From contig JBGSIC010000013.1 in assembly GCA_041751875.1 (NCBI GenBank), forward strand, positions 310,001 through 374,000: a stretch of DNA of 64,000 nucleotides, written 5' to 3'. Of this stretch, positions 41,058 to 50,631 are shown one piece after another; position 1 is the stretch's first letter, and each line of letters starts with the position of its first letter. This stretch comes from JBGSIC01 sp041751875 (lineage in GTDB: Bacteria; Bdellovibrionota; FAC87; UBA2466; JACKAF01). A program made the position numbers and the translations under genes. A model generated the notes under the pieces. The model made no database searches, was not told where the DNA came from, and was given only the letters and a program-made list of their open reading frames with translations.

Positions 41058-42830
41058 ATGAAAAATCTCATTTCACTATTCATTCTTCTGAGCGCAACGG
41101 CTCACGGAGCAAAAGTTGATTGGAAACCCTGGAACGCCGAAACATGGCAGCAGGCGAAGAAGGAAAAAAAGCTCGTTATTTTAGATCTGGAAGCGGTGTG
41201 GTGCCACTGGTGCCATGTGATGGATGAGAAAACTTACCAAGATCCCAAGGTCGTCGCCTTGCTATCGAAACACTTCATCAGCATCAAAGTAGACCAGGAT
41301 TCTCGCCCCGATCTTTCCAATCGGTACGAAGACTACGGCTGGCCCGCCACCATTTTCTTTGATTCAAACGGTAAAGAGCTTGTTAAGCGACGGGGCTATA
41401 TCGATCCGGTCAACATGATTAGCCTGCTGGAGGCCATCATCGCCGATCCCACGCCAGGGCCTTCCGTAGGGCCGGAAATAAAAATTAAAGCGGTCGAAGT
41501 GTCTTCTCTGACACCTCAGCAAAAGAAAAACCTGAGAGATGAATACATCAAGATGTACGACGTAAAAAAGGGAGGCTGGGGAACTGTTCATAAGTTCTTG
41601 CAGATTGAAAAAGCCGAGTACGCTCTGCAATCCGCCCTCAAAGGGGATAAAGGCGATGAGAACCGACTAAAAGAAACTCTTCGCCTGAGCGCAAAGCTCA
41701 TCGACCCCGCCTGGGGGGGAATGTACCAGTACTCTGTGGGAGACTGGAACACACCGCATTTCGAAAAAATCATGTCCACACAAACGGACAGCCTGCGCGT
41801 TTACTCGCTTTCCTTCGCCGCTTGGAAGGACATGGCCCACCTTCGTGCCGCTAAATCTATTGCAAGATACTTAAAAGATTTTTTGATGAGCCCTGAGGGC
41901 ACATTCTACACCAGCCAAGACGCCGATCTCAAAAAAGGGGAGCACAGTGAAGGATTTTTTAAACTCTCAGATAAAGAAAGAAGGAAGCTAGGCATTCCCC
42001 ACATAGACAAGAATGTTTATGCAAGAGAAAACGGGTGGGCGATTGGCGCACTTGCCCAACTGTACATGGCTACTGGAGACAATTTGTATTTGAGCCAAGC
42101 GGTAACCGCAGCTGAGGTAATCGAAGCGCAGTTTCAGCAGGGCCCCCAAACCTATCGGCACAGCATGAAAGATTTTGCCCCTCAGTTTTTGGGAGATACT
42201 CTTGCCATGGGGCGAGCGTGGTTGGCTCTCTACCAAGCGACGGCGGATAGAACCTACCTACGAAAAGCTCAACTGTCCGCCGATGCGATCGACAATCATT
42301 TCACCCATCCCGTAGCAGGATACGGCAGCTCCCTTCCCGAAAAGGGAGCGAGCTTTGCTCCCCATCCCAACGGAACAGAAAACTTTCAGTTGTGCCGATT
42401 CGCAAACCATCTGTATCACTTCACCGGCGATAAGAAATATAGAGTGATATCGGAACGAGCCCTGCGCTACTTGCTCTCGCCGGAAGTCATCGACCGAAGC
42501 TCTCCCGCAGCGATTTTGATTGCCGATTACGAGTTTAATCAACCACCGGCTCACATTACTGTCGTTGGAAGAAAAAATGATCCTGCGGCAAAAGCTCTCT
42601 TCAAAAGCGCAAACCAATACAAAGAAAGCTACAAACGAGTGGACTGGTGGGACAAACGAGAAGGAGTGTTACCTAATTCAACCGTGAAGTACCCACAGCT
42701 CTCAAAAGCAGCCGCATTCGCCTGCAGCCAGAACCGCTGCTCGCTTCCGATCTATAAGGCCGAAGAACTGGGCGCCAAATTGGAAGCCCTCAACAAACTC
42801 GACGACCAAAGCGTCACTCTCAAGCCCTAG
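41058..42830 (+). CDS. Exported thioredoxin-domain protein of the DUF255/YyaL family
   Basis: A 590-residue protein. After a signal peptide (MKNLISLFILLSATAHG) comes a thioredoxin-like domain with the pair CHWCH in LEAVWCHWCHVMDEKTYQDP (DUF255, the N-terminal domain of YyaL/spermatogenesis-associated 20 proteins), followed by TIFFDSNGKELVKRRGY. The rest is an alpha/alpha barrel of the six-hairpin type (EGFFKLSDKERRKL, AQLYMATGDNLYLSQA), as in the YyaL family. It probably acts in the periplasm, and the family's catalytic role is not settled. ATG 41058 is preferred over the longer frame from 41004. Confidence 0.85.
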   Translation: MKNLISLFILLSATAHGAKVDWKPWNAETWQQAKKEKKLVILDLEAVWCHWCHVMDEKTYQDPKVVALLSKHFISIKVDQDSRPDLSNRYEDYGWPATIFFDSNGKELVKRRGYIDPVNMISLLEAIIADPTPGPSVGPEIKIKAVEVSSLTPQQKKNLRDEYIKMYDVKKGGWGTVHKFLQIEKAEYALQSALKGDKGDENRLKETLRLSAKLIDPAWGGMYQYSVGDWNTPHFEKIMSTQTDSLRVYSLSFAAWKDMAHLRAAKSIARYLKDFLMSPEGTFYTSQDADLKKGEHSEGFFKLSDKERRKLGIPHIDKNVYARENGWAIGALAQLYMATGDNLYLSQAVTAAEVIEAQFQQGPQTYRHSMKDFAPQFLGDTLAMGRAWLALYQATADRTYLRKAQLSADAIDNHFTHPVAGYGSSLPEKGASFAPHPNGTENFQLCRFANHLYHFTGDKKYRVISERALRYLLSPEVIDRSSPAAILIADYEFNQPPAHITVVGRKNDPAAKALFKSANQYKESYKRVDWWDKREGVLPNSTVKYPQLSKAAAFACSQNRCSLPIYKAEELGAKLEALNKLDDQSVTLKP

Positions 42831-43152
42831 CGGAACCTCTCTACTTATATAGATGAGTAGAAAAAGCGGGGCGCCGCGCAGACACCCTGGCGCACCCACT
42901 TTTCTCAATTGCGATAACATGTCGGTGACTTAGCGCCTCCTCGCCAGCTTGGTGGCGGTGTGTACTGCCTGTGTACAGTGGCAACCCACTAGCTTTCTTA
43001 GCCTTTTCTTTCCCTCGTGCCCAACGTCGCTAAATGCCGGGCGCTGTGTTCTTCCCTTTTGCGCCTACAGAAAAGTTGGCCGGTCTTGCAATACTTTGGG
43101 TAAGGCTGGAGATCTGCGTAAGCACCTCTCCCCATTTTTTTGAGGTTACATC
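42831..43152. other. Intergenic region without recognisable gene
   Basis: A 322-base gap before the lipoprotein gene. I see two direct TGTGTAC copies (around 42958-42976) and no convincing tRNA, terminator or promoter. Short ORFs in it have no family support. Confidence 0.4.
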
Positions 43153-44712
43153 ATGACGAACAACCGGAACTCAAAACTTCTGTTCCTAGTCCTCGCTCTA
43201 GCGGCGAGCTTACTTCAGTCATGCTCAGGAGATACCGAAAAAAATGGTGGAGATCTTCTCAACCACTTCTGCTCTTCCTCGGCAACCTTGGTTTCAGGCG
43301 ACCTCAATGTGCCCAATTCACCGGTTTCTTTTTCTGGCTTAACGATTTCCGTCTATCAAGGCCAAGGACCGTACACGCTTGTCCTTCCCGACGGCGTCAC
43401 GCGTACCACCAGCACGGGAACTTACGTTTACCCCACGACTTTTTCTCTCACTACGCTCCCCCTCGGTGGCGTACTGGGTGAAATTAGCGTTAAAGACAAT
43501 GCCAGCGGCAAGACTGTTCATTGCGATTTAGAGATGGAAGGTACCGTGGTCAACGACCTCAGCATCGCGACCTCTCCCAGCACTTCTGTTTTGAAAGGCA
43601 ATAGCATCACGCTGACGGCAAGCTCAAATCGCTTAAGCCCCATTTTCTCTTTCAGCCATTCGGCTTCTTCATCGGCGGCAGCCATAACGGTTTCCGCTAC
43701 GGCGAACAATAACCTGACCATCACCAGTAGCGTAGCTCAGACGGTAACGGTTACCGCGCGGCTTCTTCACCATGCGGGTGGTAGCTCGACTGTCATCAAA
43801 GAGGTGGTATTAACGTTCACCGAGCCAAACGTTCTTCCGGGCGTCACACTCGCAGCGAGTGCCACCACCGCAAACATCGGCACTTCCATTTTACTCACTC
43901 CCACGGTCGTTGGAATTTCGGACCCTGAATATATCTACAGTCAGGTAAGCAGCACGAACGGATTGGTGAGCATCTCGCCGAATAGCAATGGAACCGCAAA
44001 TATTTCTTCCGGGTTGGTAACCACCGCGGTAATTCGGTTACTCGTTCGCTCAATTGCGACTCCGACAAAGAGCGCAAACGTCCAAGTCACGTTAAACTTT
44101 ACTGAGATTACCAACGTGAGTTTAGCCGCCTCACCGGGTCTTTCCGCCACAACGGGAACTCAGATTACCCTTACCGCAAGCGTAACGGGCCTGACGGGTG
44201 TCATTTACTCTTTCTTCTGGGATAACGGAGATGCGGGAAATAATCTAGGGGCCTCGACCCAAATCGTAGGAAACAAGCTCTACATTACTTCGAATGTGGC
44301 CGGCACCACGCGCATTAAGGTCCGGGCGCAAGGGGTGTCTGCATCCGGTACCCTTGCAACGATTACTGTTTATGATACCAAAACACTGACTTTCACTCAG
44401 TCAACCAACCTAACGTGTTCGTTCTCTCACCAACCGGGAACGTACTACCGAGGCAACAGCATTTTCTTCTTCATCACCAGCAGCACCGGGGAACAGCTCC
44501 GCTTAACCAAGTGGGAACCAGGCGAAGCGTGGGACGGGGGCGCACCGACGCTTCCGATGGTGCTACCTCGCTCAGGACCGTACAGCTACTTCTACGCCAA
44601 CTATTCTTACACGGGCACCAAGACCGTTCGTGTAAGGGCAGAATCGGTAAATCGGCCCGGCGTGTTCTGTAACGCCAACGCCGATATGGTCGATAGCGTC
44701 GTTATCTACTAA
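43153..44712 (+). CDS. Surface lipoprotein with Ig-like repeats
   Basis: A 519-residue lipoprotein: signal peptide and lipobox in LALAASLLQSCSGDTEK. The mature part contains about four repeated beta-sandwich units of 85-95 residues, each starting with a VTLAASATTANIGTSILLTPTV-like strand (also LSIATSPSTSVLKGNSITLTASS and VSLAASPGLSATTGTQITLTAS). These resemble Ig/PKD-like adhesion or scaffold modules. The last 100 residues have cysteines (LTCSFSHQPG, VFCNANAD). No enzyme motif. It sits on the plus strand before two further exported proteins. Confidence 0.78.
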   Translation: MTNNRNSKLLFLVLALAASLLQSCSGDTEKNGGDLLNHFCSSSATLVSGDLNVPNSPVSFSGLTISVYQGQGPYTLVLPDGVTRTTSTGTYVYPTTFSLTTLPLGGVLGEISVKDNASGKTVHCDLEMEGTVVNDLSIATSPSTSVLKGNSITLTASSNRLSPIFSFSHSASSSAAAITVSATANNNLTITSSVAQTVTVTARLLHHAGGSSTVIKEVVLTFTEPNVLPGVTLAASATTANIGTSILLTPTVVGISDPEYIYSQVSSTNGLVSISPNSNGTANISSGLVTTAVIRLLVRSIATPTKSANVQVTLNFTEITNVSLAASPGLSATTGTQITLTASVTGLTGVIYSFFWDNGDAGNNLGASTQIVGNKLYITSNVAGTTRIKVRAQGVSASGTLATITVYDTKTLTFTQSTNLTCSFSHQPGTYYRGNSIFFFITSSTGEQLRLTKWEPGEAWDGGAPTLPMVLPRSGPYSYFYANYSYTGTKTVRVRAESVNRPGVFCNANADMVDSVVIY

Positions 44713-44936
44713 AGCTGGACCATTTCACTCTGAAAACACTTACGGAGCCCAACGTGAAGGCCCTTTGACAGTGGCGTTTTGCTAACAGGGACGTAACCAT
44801 TCAGGTTTTCAGGCGCGTAGTCAGGTCGTATACATATTTCAGTAAAAGCACCCCCCAATTCAGGCACGCCCCTCATGGCACGAGACTGGCAATCTCTAGT
44901 CTTAGCCTTTTCGCCTGCCAAGCCCAGGAGTGTCCA

Positions 44937-45515
44937 TTGAAGTACGTTGTCAGACTCATCAGTCTATCCCTAGTTGTGTCTTTTCTTCCCTCCGCCTGCT
45001 CCCTGCAGAACGCCACAAGCGTGGAAGATGCTTTGGATGCCGTAAACGCTTCTATTCGCCTCATCGCAGAGAATGAGGATTACATTGATCAGAATCCCGG
45101 TGTTCAGCCGCCCCCTCCCCCGACGGGCGGCTATATGCCTGCTCCTCCCCCCTTGCCGGTGGAATCAGAAGACGAAGAAGAAGAGGGAGAGGAAGACGAT
45201 GAGGAAAGTTATATCCCCGCCCCAGGCATGGAAGAACCCGAAGTTGACGACGACGAAGAAGAAGAGGAAGAAGTTAGTGCTCCGCCGGCGACAGAACGTC
45301 GAAAACGGGTTTGCAAGCAGCTTCGCAAAGTCAGTTGGGACAAGCGCAAGCACCACCACCACAAACATTCCGTGAAGTCACTCGATCGCGTTGCCCAATA
45401 CTTTGAAGGACGCTCGAAGCTTCCGCGGGGTCATGAAGGGCGACACCGGGATTCGAAAGTCGATTTGGCCAGGCTCAAAGAAGCACGACGGCTACTTGAG
45501 TCGCTTCGCGATTAG
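44937..45515 (+). CDS. Lipoprotein with strongly acidic and His-rich segments
   Basis: A 192-residue protein starting at TTG 44937 (AGGAG lies 7 bases upstream). Signal peptide MKYVVRLISLSLVVSFLPSAC ends in a lipobox Cys. A proline tract (PPPPPTGGYMPAPPPLP) and two runs of Asp/Glu (EDEEEEGEEDDEE and DDDEEEEEE) follow, then a basic and histidine-rich end (KRKHHHHKH) and a helical tail (DLARLKEARRLLESLRD). The acid and His clusters could bind divalent metal ions. I recognise no family. Confidence 0.7.
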   Translation: MKYVVRLISLSLVVSFLPSACSLQNATSVEDALDAVNASIRLIAENEDYIDQNPGVQPPPPPTGGYMPAPPPLPVESEDEEEEGEEDDEESYIPAPGMEEPEVDDDEEEEEEVSAPPATERRKRVCKQLRKVSWDKRKHHHHKHSVKSLDRVAQYFEGRSKLPRGHEGRHRDSKVDLARLKEARRLLESLRD

Positions 45516-45628
45516 TTCAAACTCAAACTATGTTGAGGAGGCTGTCCAGCCTATGGACAGTCTCTTCCGATTTCTAGGCATCAATTCGCAGGCTCATTTC
45601 TTGCAAATTCCCTGGGCACGGGGGACTT

Positions 45629-46576
45629 GTGCGCGTGCGTATTTTATTCATTTTTGGGGTTCTGATTTTTATCCCCAGCGTACTTACGGCCGCAAAAATT
45701 TCGGTTCAGCTCCCCGATGGGCAAGTCGTCAACTTGGAAGCCCACCCTGTGCCCGGCGATGACTCCCTTCGCTTCGTCAATGTTCCCTCAGGTTCGGGCG
45801 CTACCCGACCGTACTATTTTAGCAACGAAGACTGGGATGCTGTCACAAAACAGGTTCGCGAAGTCGGTGGTAAGGATCTATTTTACGTTGGCCGCAGTCC
45901 GCTGAAACTCAGTGGCGGTGGCGGTTCACCCTCTCGGTACAAAGGCAACGTACTTTCAATCAATCCGCAAACCGGCGGAACGCAGATCGATACGCTAATG
46001 GAAATTCAAGAGGGTATTTCCTCTCGAGGGCCCGGATCCGCTTTGCCGGTCAAAGTTGTTCCGCTTTCCAGTGTTAAACCTTTTGCTTTTGACGGAGAAC
46101 ACAAGAACTACGGCTTTGTGAAGGACGGCCAACTTTGGGCGATTGTTCCGGTGTCACAAGGCACGATAAACGGCGCTCCGTTCGTTCGTTTCTTAGATCC
46201 CAAAATTGCCCATCAACTTCGGACAGGCACACGGCATTGGGGCGACCCGATTCCCTACCATGAAATGGACTTGAGCGACTTAAGAGAGCTAGACGTTCAC
46301 ACTTACGCCCAAGCACTTACCAATGCGAGTCGCGGCGAGTTTCCCGAGATCGGCACGCCTCGCAGCGACGAACTGAATCGTCGCATAGTTCAGGGCGGGC
46401 GAATCGATTTCGAGGGTTGGTCGCAAAAGCCCATCGGCGGTCCGAGGGCCGGCGCCTACCATGACATCCTCGCAAGCCAGCAAGAGTTTAAGATCCAAAA
46501 CGTGCGCCCTTTACCCCGCTTGTGCAAGGACAACCTCGGCAAACTTCCCGAAGACGTCCGCAAGCTCAACGACTAG
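45629..46576 (+). CDS. Exported protein of unknown function
   Basis: A 315-residue exported protein starting at GTG 45629; signal peptide MRVRILFIFGVLIFIPSVLTA. The mature part is mostly beta-strand (VQLPDGQVVNLEAHPVPGDD, NYGFVKDGQLWAIVPVSQGT), with a helical end. There is no lipobox, no known domain and only one cysteine, near the end (RLCKDNLGK). It ends 4 bases inside the convergent small exported protein gene. Function unknown. Confidence 0.72.
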   Translation: MRVRILFIFGVLIFIPSVLTAAKISVQLPDGQVVNLEAHPVPGDDSLRFVNVPSGSGATRPYYFSNEDWDAVTKQVREVGGKDLFYVGRSPLKLSGGGGSPSRYKGNVLSINPQTGGTQIDTLMEIQEGISSRGPGSALPVKVVPLSSVKPFAFDGEHKNYGFVKDGQLWAIVPVSQGTINGAPFVRFLDPKIAHQLRTGTRHWGDPIPYHEMDLSDLRELDVHTYAQALTNASRGEFPEIGTPRSDELNRRIVQGGRIDFEGWSQKPIGGPRAGAYHDILASQQEFKIQNVRPLPRLCKDNLGKLPEDVRKLND

Positions 46577-47118
46577 ATTTCTCCCGTCACGCGCAACATT
46601 CCCAAGACTAAGAAGGTCGTTTTTATCGCACATCCCAAACAGCTTTGACCTTCATCCATTTTGAACTGGTACGTCTTAGAACCCACCGAGGCATCAAACT
46701 GCGGATTGAGATAGTGATGTCCGTCCATCGCACTGGCTGAAATCTTTACCGTAAAAGGATCGGCACCCAGGGTCCCTTCGATGACTCCTTCTTTGGGCGA
46801 CGCTTTGGTAATCACCACTTTCGCTGAAACAGATTTGCCGTCGCGGCCCACACTTTGAATTTCTCCCTGCAGCCCTTTTCCCACCTGCTCAAAGGTGGTA
46901 TCAAAGTCTTTTCCAAAAGCCCGGTGACGAACCAACATGCCAAACTTTCCCTCCAAGGGGCTGGCAAATACGAGACGGCCGCCAATATGGCCGGCAAAAC
47001 CATGATCCGAGGCGCTAAGGACGAGGTTTTCACCCGTCAGCGTTCCCATTTGGTCCGGGTCATGCGCAAAAACGGTAAGACTAAGAGTCAGTGTTAAAAA
47101 AACGAATAAGCGTTTCAT
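46573..47118 (-). CDS. Exported protein of unknown function
   Basis: A 181-residue exported protein: signal peptide MKRLFVFLTLTLSLTVFA, then a beta-rich body (TLTGENLVLSASDHGFAGHIGGRLVF, QSVGRDGKSVSAKVVI). A C-terminal CLGCAIKTTF pair and a hydrophobic end (FLVLGMLRVTG) may anchor it or form a metal site. Unknown family. It is on the minus strand, convergent with the preceding gene (4-base overlap). Confidence 0.7.
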   Translation of the reverse strand: MKRLFVFLTLTLSLTVFAHDPDQMGTLTGENLVLSASDHGFAGHIGGRLVFASPLEGKFGMLVRHRAFGKDFDTTFEQVGKGLQGEIQSVGRDGKSVSAKVVITKASPKEGVIEGTLGADPFTVKISASAMDGHHYLNPQFDASVGSKTYQFKMDEGQSCLGCAIKTTFLVLGMLRVTGEI

Positions 47119-47310
47119 TATTCCCCCATACCAGTAAGTTTCTAAATCAGACTGAGTATGAATAAGCCTAGTCGTCTCCTACGTCAAGATAGCCGTCTCT
47201 TTTTGGGGTAAAGCCAAAAAGAACCGACTACCTTTTCTCCCGAGAAAGCGTATTATCCGCAAAGATTTGAAATGAGGCATAAAAAGGAGCCTGGGCAATA
47301 GGCGAAAGCA

Positions 47311-47793
47311 ATGGTAACGCACGGCAGCAAAATGAAAAGAGTCATTGGATGGCGCGAGTGGGTCTCGCTACCCGACCTGGGGATCAAGAAGATCAAAGTC
47401 AAAGTTGACTCGGGCGCTCGCACCTCTGCTCTTCACGCGGAAGATATTCATCAATACCGTGCCCACGGTAAAAACATGCTCCGTTTTAAGGTAGCCCCCC
47501 TCCAAGGGACCGGTAAGGGGTCAAAGGTTGTTCACGCGGAGATGATTGGTCGAAAGGTCATTAAAAGTTCCATTGGTGTTTACACGCGCCGCCCGACCAT
47601 CCGCACGGAAATTAAGATCGGTTTATACAACTACCCCATCAAAATCACGCTCATCAACCGCGACGTCATGGGATTTCGTATGCTGCTGGGGAGAGAAGCT
47701 CTTCGAAAAAGGTTTGTTATTGATGTCAGCCGAAGTTATCTGCAAAAGCGTGTTCTAAAAAAGAAAAGCGCGGCGAAAAAGGCAACCACGTGA
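47311..47793 (+). CDS. RimK-associated aspartic/zinc protease (RimB-like, PF05618)
   Basis: A 160-residue member of the retropepsin-fold family found beside RimK-type ligases: IGWREWVSLPDLGIKKIKVKVDSGARTSALHA with the D-S-G-A active-site loop, then TLINRDVMGFRMLLGREALRKRFVID. RimB-type proteases trim glutamate tails added by RimK. ATG 47311 is the longer choice; ATG 47332 (MKRVIGW) is also possible, and neither has a strong ribosome-binding site. Its TGA overlaps the GTG start of rimK (GTGA), so the two are coupled. Confidence 0.9.
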   Translation: MVTHGSKMKRVIGWREWVSLPDLGIKKIKVKVDSGARTSALHAEDIHQYRAHGKNMLRFKVAPLQGTGKGSKVVHAEMIGRKVIKSSIGVYTRRPTIRTEIKIGLYNYPIKITLINRDVMGFRMLLGREALRKRFVIDVSRSYLQKRVLKKKSAAKKATT

Positions 47794-48686
47794 GAATCGT
47801 GATTCTCTCCCGTAGCCGGAGCGTTTTTTCTACTCAGCGTCTTTGTGAAGCAGCCGAGAAGCGCAATCATATTGTGAGTGTGGTCAACCCGGTAGGTTGC
47901 TACATGAACATCACGTCCAGACAACCCTTAGTCCATTTCCGGGATCAGGTACTGGAAGCTGACGCCGTCATCCCTCGCATCGGACGTTCCATTACCTTTT
48001 ACGGCACGGCGGTCGTAAGACAGTTTGAAATGATGGGAAGCTTTTCGCTGAATGAGTCAGTAGCAATTGCCCGATCACGCGACAAACTGAGGTCGCTGCA
48101 GCTTCTCGCAAAAAAAGGCGTCGGCTTACCCGTCACGGGTTTTGCGCATTCGACTCACATGACCCAAGATCTCATCAAGCTAGTGGGAGGACCACCGCTT
48201 ATCATCAAGCTGTTGGACGGAAGTCAGGGAAGCATCGTCATGGCAGAAACACACAAGGCGGCGGAAAGCGTGGTGGATGCCTTTCGCAACCTCGACGCGC
48301 ATTTTCTTGTGCAGGAATATATAAAAGACCCAGACGCGACCGAAATTCGCTGCATCGTCATCGGTGACAAGGTAGTGGCTTCTATGTCTCACGGTAGTCG
48401 GCAGAGCGAAAGAAGCACGGGCGCGTCTTCTGAAAAACCTGAGGTGATTAAAATTTCTCCCGAAGAGCGTTCTACTGCCGTACTTGCTTGTTCGACTTTG
48501 GGACTCAACGTTGCCGGGGTGGATATCATTCGATCCAACCGAGGTCCGCTCGTACTGGAAGTAAATTCGTCACCCGATCTGCGAGATATCGAGCGCGCCA
48601 CGGGCAAGAACGTGGCGAGCCTTATGATCGAGTACCTAGAGAAGCACGCCGTGCGCGGAAAAACGCGCACCAAAGGCCGTGGCTAA
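47790..48686 (+). CDS. rimK: RimK-family ATP-grasp ligase (glutamate/amino acid ligase)
   Basis: A 298-residue ATP-grasp ligase: MRIVILSRSRSVFSTQRLCEAAEKRNHIVSVVNP, then LQLLAKKGVGLPVTGFA, LIIKLLDGSQGSIVMAET (P-loop-like ATP-grasp), and LVLEVNSSPDLRDIERATGKNVA (metal site). RimK adds glutamate residues to the ribosomal protein S6 C-terminus or makes poly-glutamate. The start GTG overlaps the stop of the upstream protease gene, the arrangement known for RimB-RimK. It is followed by the exported PLD-like gene after 118 bases. Confidence 0.93.
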   Translation: MRIVILSRSRSVFSTQRLCEAAEKRNHIVSVVNPVGCYMNITSRQPLVHFRDQVLEADAVIPRIGRSITFYGTAVVRQFEMMGSFSLNESVAIARSRDKLRSLQLLAKKGVGLPVTGFAHSTHMTQDLIKLVGGPPLIIKLLDGSQGSIVMAETHKAAESVVDAFRNLDAHFLVQEYIKDPDATEIRCIVIGDKVVASMSHGSRQSERSTGASSEKPEVIKISPEERSTAVLACSTLGLNVAGVDIIRSNRGPLVLEVNSSPDLRDIERATGKNVASLMIEYLEKHAVRGKTRTKGRG

Positions 48687-48804
48687 CTTCCTATTTTCAT
48701 GGCTATAGTCGGTGGATTCGATGCGTTACAAGACCGGTAAGGCGCCGTTCATGACGATACCCGCCGTTTAGGGTAAAATAGAAGTCTTCCCACATCATTC
48801 TCTT

Positions 48805-50631
48805 TTGAAAATCATTCTACTTACATTGCTCGTTTTATCTTCCCTTTCCGCAGGCGAAGACCAAACTCCTCAACCAAAAACTCCAGCCTTCGTCTGTTTA
48901 AGAACTGGCCGGAGCCCCTACATTCTTCGCTATGGCGCGGTGAAAATGTTCGAGATGGTCGACTTTGAATTTGAAACAGCCTCTTTCAGTGATGGTTTAT
49001 TGGGATGCGTGCGCTTCGTAGAAGAACTGCGCATGAAGGATTGGTACATCAAGGAAAAGAATAAGTTGAGGCTGCGCCGGCTGGCTTCTCCCACCGAAGT
49101 TACCCGCGCACGCATTGCGAGCAGTTCTTTAAGAGATAACATTTACGCATTCTGCCAGGCGAGCGCAACTTGTCGCATTCGCTTCCCGTACAACCTTCAT
49201 CCGTCTGCCATTCAGGGTTACTTAAGGCGTCCGGAAAACGTCCCTTTCACCACTTCGGGAAAGAAATGCCAAACTCCCTATGCCCCTCAACCTCGGCGCA
49301 CGCTTTCAGCAGAAGACTTAAGTTCCAGAGAACTCGCTTCCCTGCCTCAAGCTAACTTCTGGATAGCACCTGTCACCACACTGACATCGGAAATTGAAAA
49401 GTTGATCAGCAAGCATTCCGAAGGCACCATATTCGCTTCCGCCATGACGGCCTCTACCACGCAAGTGGCGCGGTTAAGAGAGCTGATGAAAACCAAACCC
49501 AAGCTCAAACTCTATATTCTGGTGAACTTCATCCAAAATGCCATCGAAGTGGAATTTCCGGATCTGCTTGCTACGTTTGAAGACAATATGTTTCTTATTC
49601 CGGTCTTCCCTCACCCCTCGTTTCGAGGCAACTACCACTTAAAGGGAGCCACCCATCTCTCTGACTCCGCGGACTATGTTTTTACCTCGATTAACCTCAA
49701 TTCTCAGACTGATACGCCCGTGATCGATTTGGGTTTTAGCGGTAAAGACTCACGTTTTGCCCGTGGCCTAGCCCAGCTTTTTGTGGGCCAAGCAATCGAG
49801 TCTTGTCAGAAGCTGACCTACTTCAACTGCACCTTAGATCTTCGGTTTCGAGACACTCATCTGGGACGCTTTGGTGCACAACGCGCTATAAATAGGGGTT
49901 GTGAAGCGATAGCGAAAGACGCTTCTCAACTGATGAAGTATATCGATCACAAATCTTCTCTCCTCTATTCACTAAACGACAATGTAAGCCTCGTTGCGGC
50001 GAATCTCATTCGCTCAGCCAAAAATACACTGGATATTTCCTCACACCATATGGGTGACCCAGAAATTATGCAGGCCATTTTAGAAGCCAAAAGGCGCGGC
50101 GTGCGCGTAAATCTTTTTGCCGCTCCCTTCTTGTTCTCCGATTCCCCGGTATCCAACGAGCTGAGAAAGTTCACATCGTATTCGCGACACTACTCAAACT
50201 TCTTTCCCCTTTCGCACACTAAAGGAATCTTAGCGGATGAACTTACCTTACTTATGGGAACGGGAAACTTTACTTCGTCGGGACTCGAGGACGCTAAAGA
50301 ATATTTCTTTGTAACCAAGGATAAAAAAGTACTCGACGGGTTTAAGGGGTTGATCAATACACTTGCCACTCTGAGCGGCGCAAAGGCCCCCTACCGAGTG
50401 TCTCTCCCCCAAATCGCCCAAGAAAGGCCTAAGTTCGCGCATCGAGCGATGGTAGTGGTAGGCGACCCTAAAGAGCAGAAAGCGATTCCCTCCTACCTTG
50501 ACGTGAAGGTAACCGACAAAAGACGCGACCTATGGTTTGCAAATGAAAAAGTTTCACGCTGCTTGAAGAAAACCGCGGATGCCTACTTCTACTCACCCCA
50601 AGCCGCACAGGCCTGCGCGCAACAATCCTAA
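48805..50631 (+). CDS. Exported phospholipase D-like protein
   Basis: A 608-residue protein, with a signal peptide in MKIILLTLLVLSSLSAGED. Two PLD-superfamily halves are recognisable: the second has an intact HKD signature, SHTKGILADELTLLMGTGNFTSSG; the first (FRGNYHLKGATHLSDSADYVFTSINLNS) has HxK but lacks the aspartate at the usual place, so it may be degenerate. Several cysteines (LRTGRS... CLRTG, CRIRF, CTLDL) suggest disulfides and export. It starts at TTG 48805. The end overlaps the stop of the convergent membrane-protein gene by 4 bases. Its relation to the RT operon is only by position. Confidence 0.75.
   Translation: MKIILLTLLVLSSLSAGEDQTPQPKTPAFVCLRTGRSPYILRYGAVKMFEMVDFEFETASFSDGLLGCVRFVEELRMKDWYIKEKNKLRLRRLASPTEVTRARIASSSLRDNIYAFCQASATCRIRFPYNLHPSAIQGYLRRPENVPFTTSGKKCQTPYAPQPRRTLSAEDLSSRELASLPQANFWIAPVTTLTSEIEKLISKHSEGTIFASAMTASTTQVARLRELMKTKPKLKLYILVNFIQNAIEVEFPDLLATFEDNMFLIPVFPHPSFRGNYHLKGATHLSDSADYVFTSINLNSQTDTPVIDLGFSGKDSRFARGLAQLFVGQAIESCQKLTYFNCTLDLRFRDTHLGRFGAQRAINRGCEAIAKDASQLMKYIDHKSSLLYSLNDNVSLVAANLIRSAKNTLDISSHHMGDPEIMQAILEAKRRGVRVNLFAAPFLFSDSPVSNELRKFTSYSRHYSNFFPLSHTKGILADELTLLMGTGNFTSSGLEDAKEYFFVTKDKKVLDGFKGLINTLATLSGAKAPYRVSLPQIAQERPKFAHRAMVVVGDPKEQKAIPSYLDVKVTDKRRDLWFANEKVSRCLKKTADAYFYSPQAAQACAQQS

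Noticed and set aside
42949..43143. 64-codon ORF in the gap before the Ig-like lipoprotein
   Set aside because: No ribosome-binding site, no conserved pattern and unusual codon use; probably chance.
45165..45368. 67-codon minus-strand ORF rich in Phe and Val
   Set aside because: It is the complement of the acidic Glu/Asp runs of the lipoprotein gene and not a gene.
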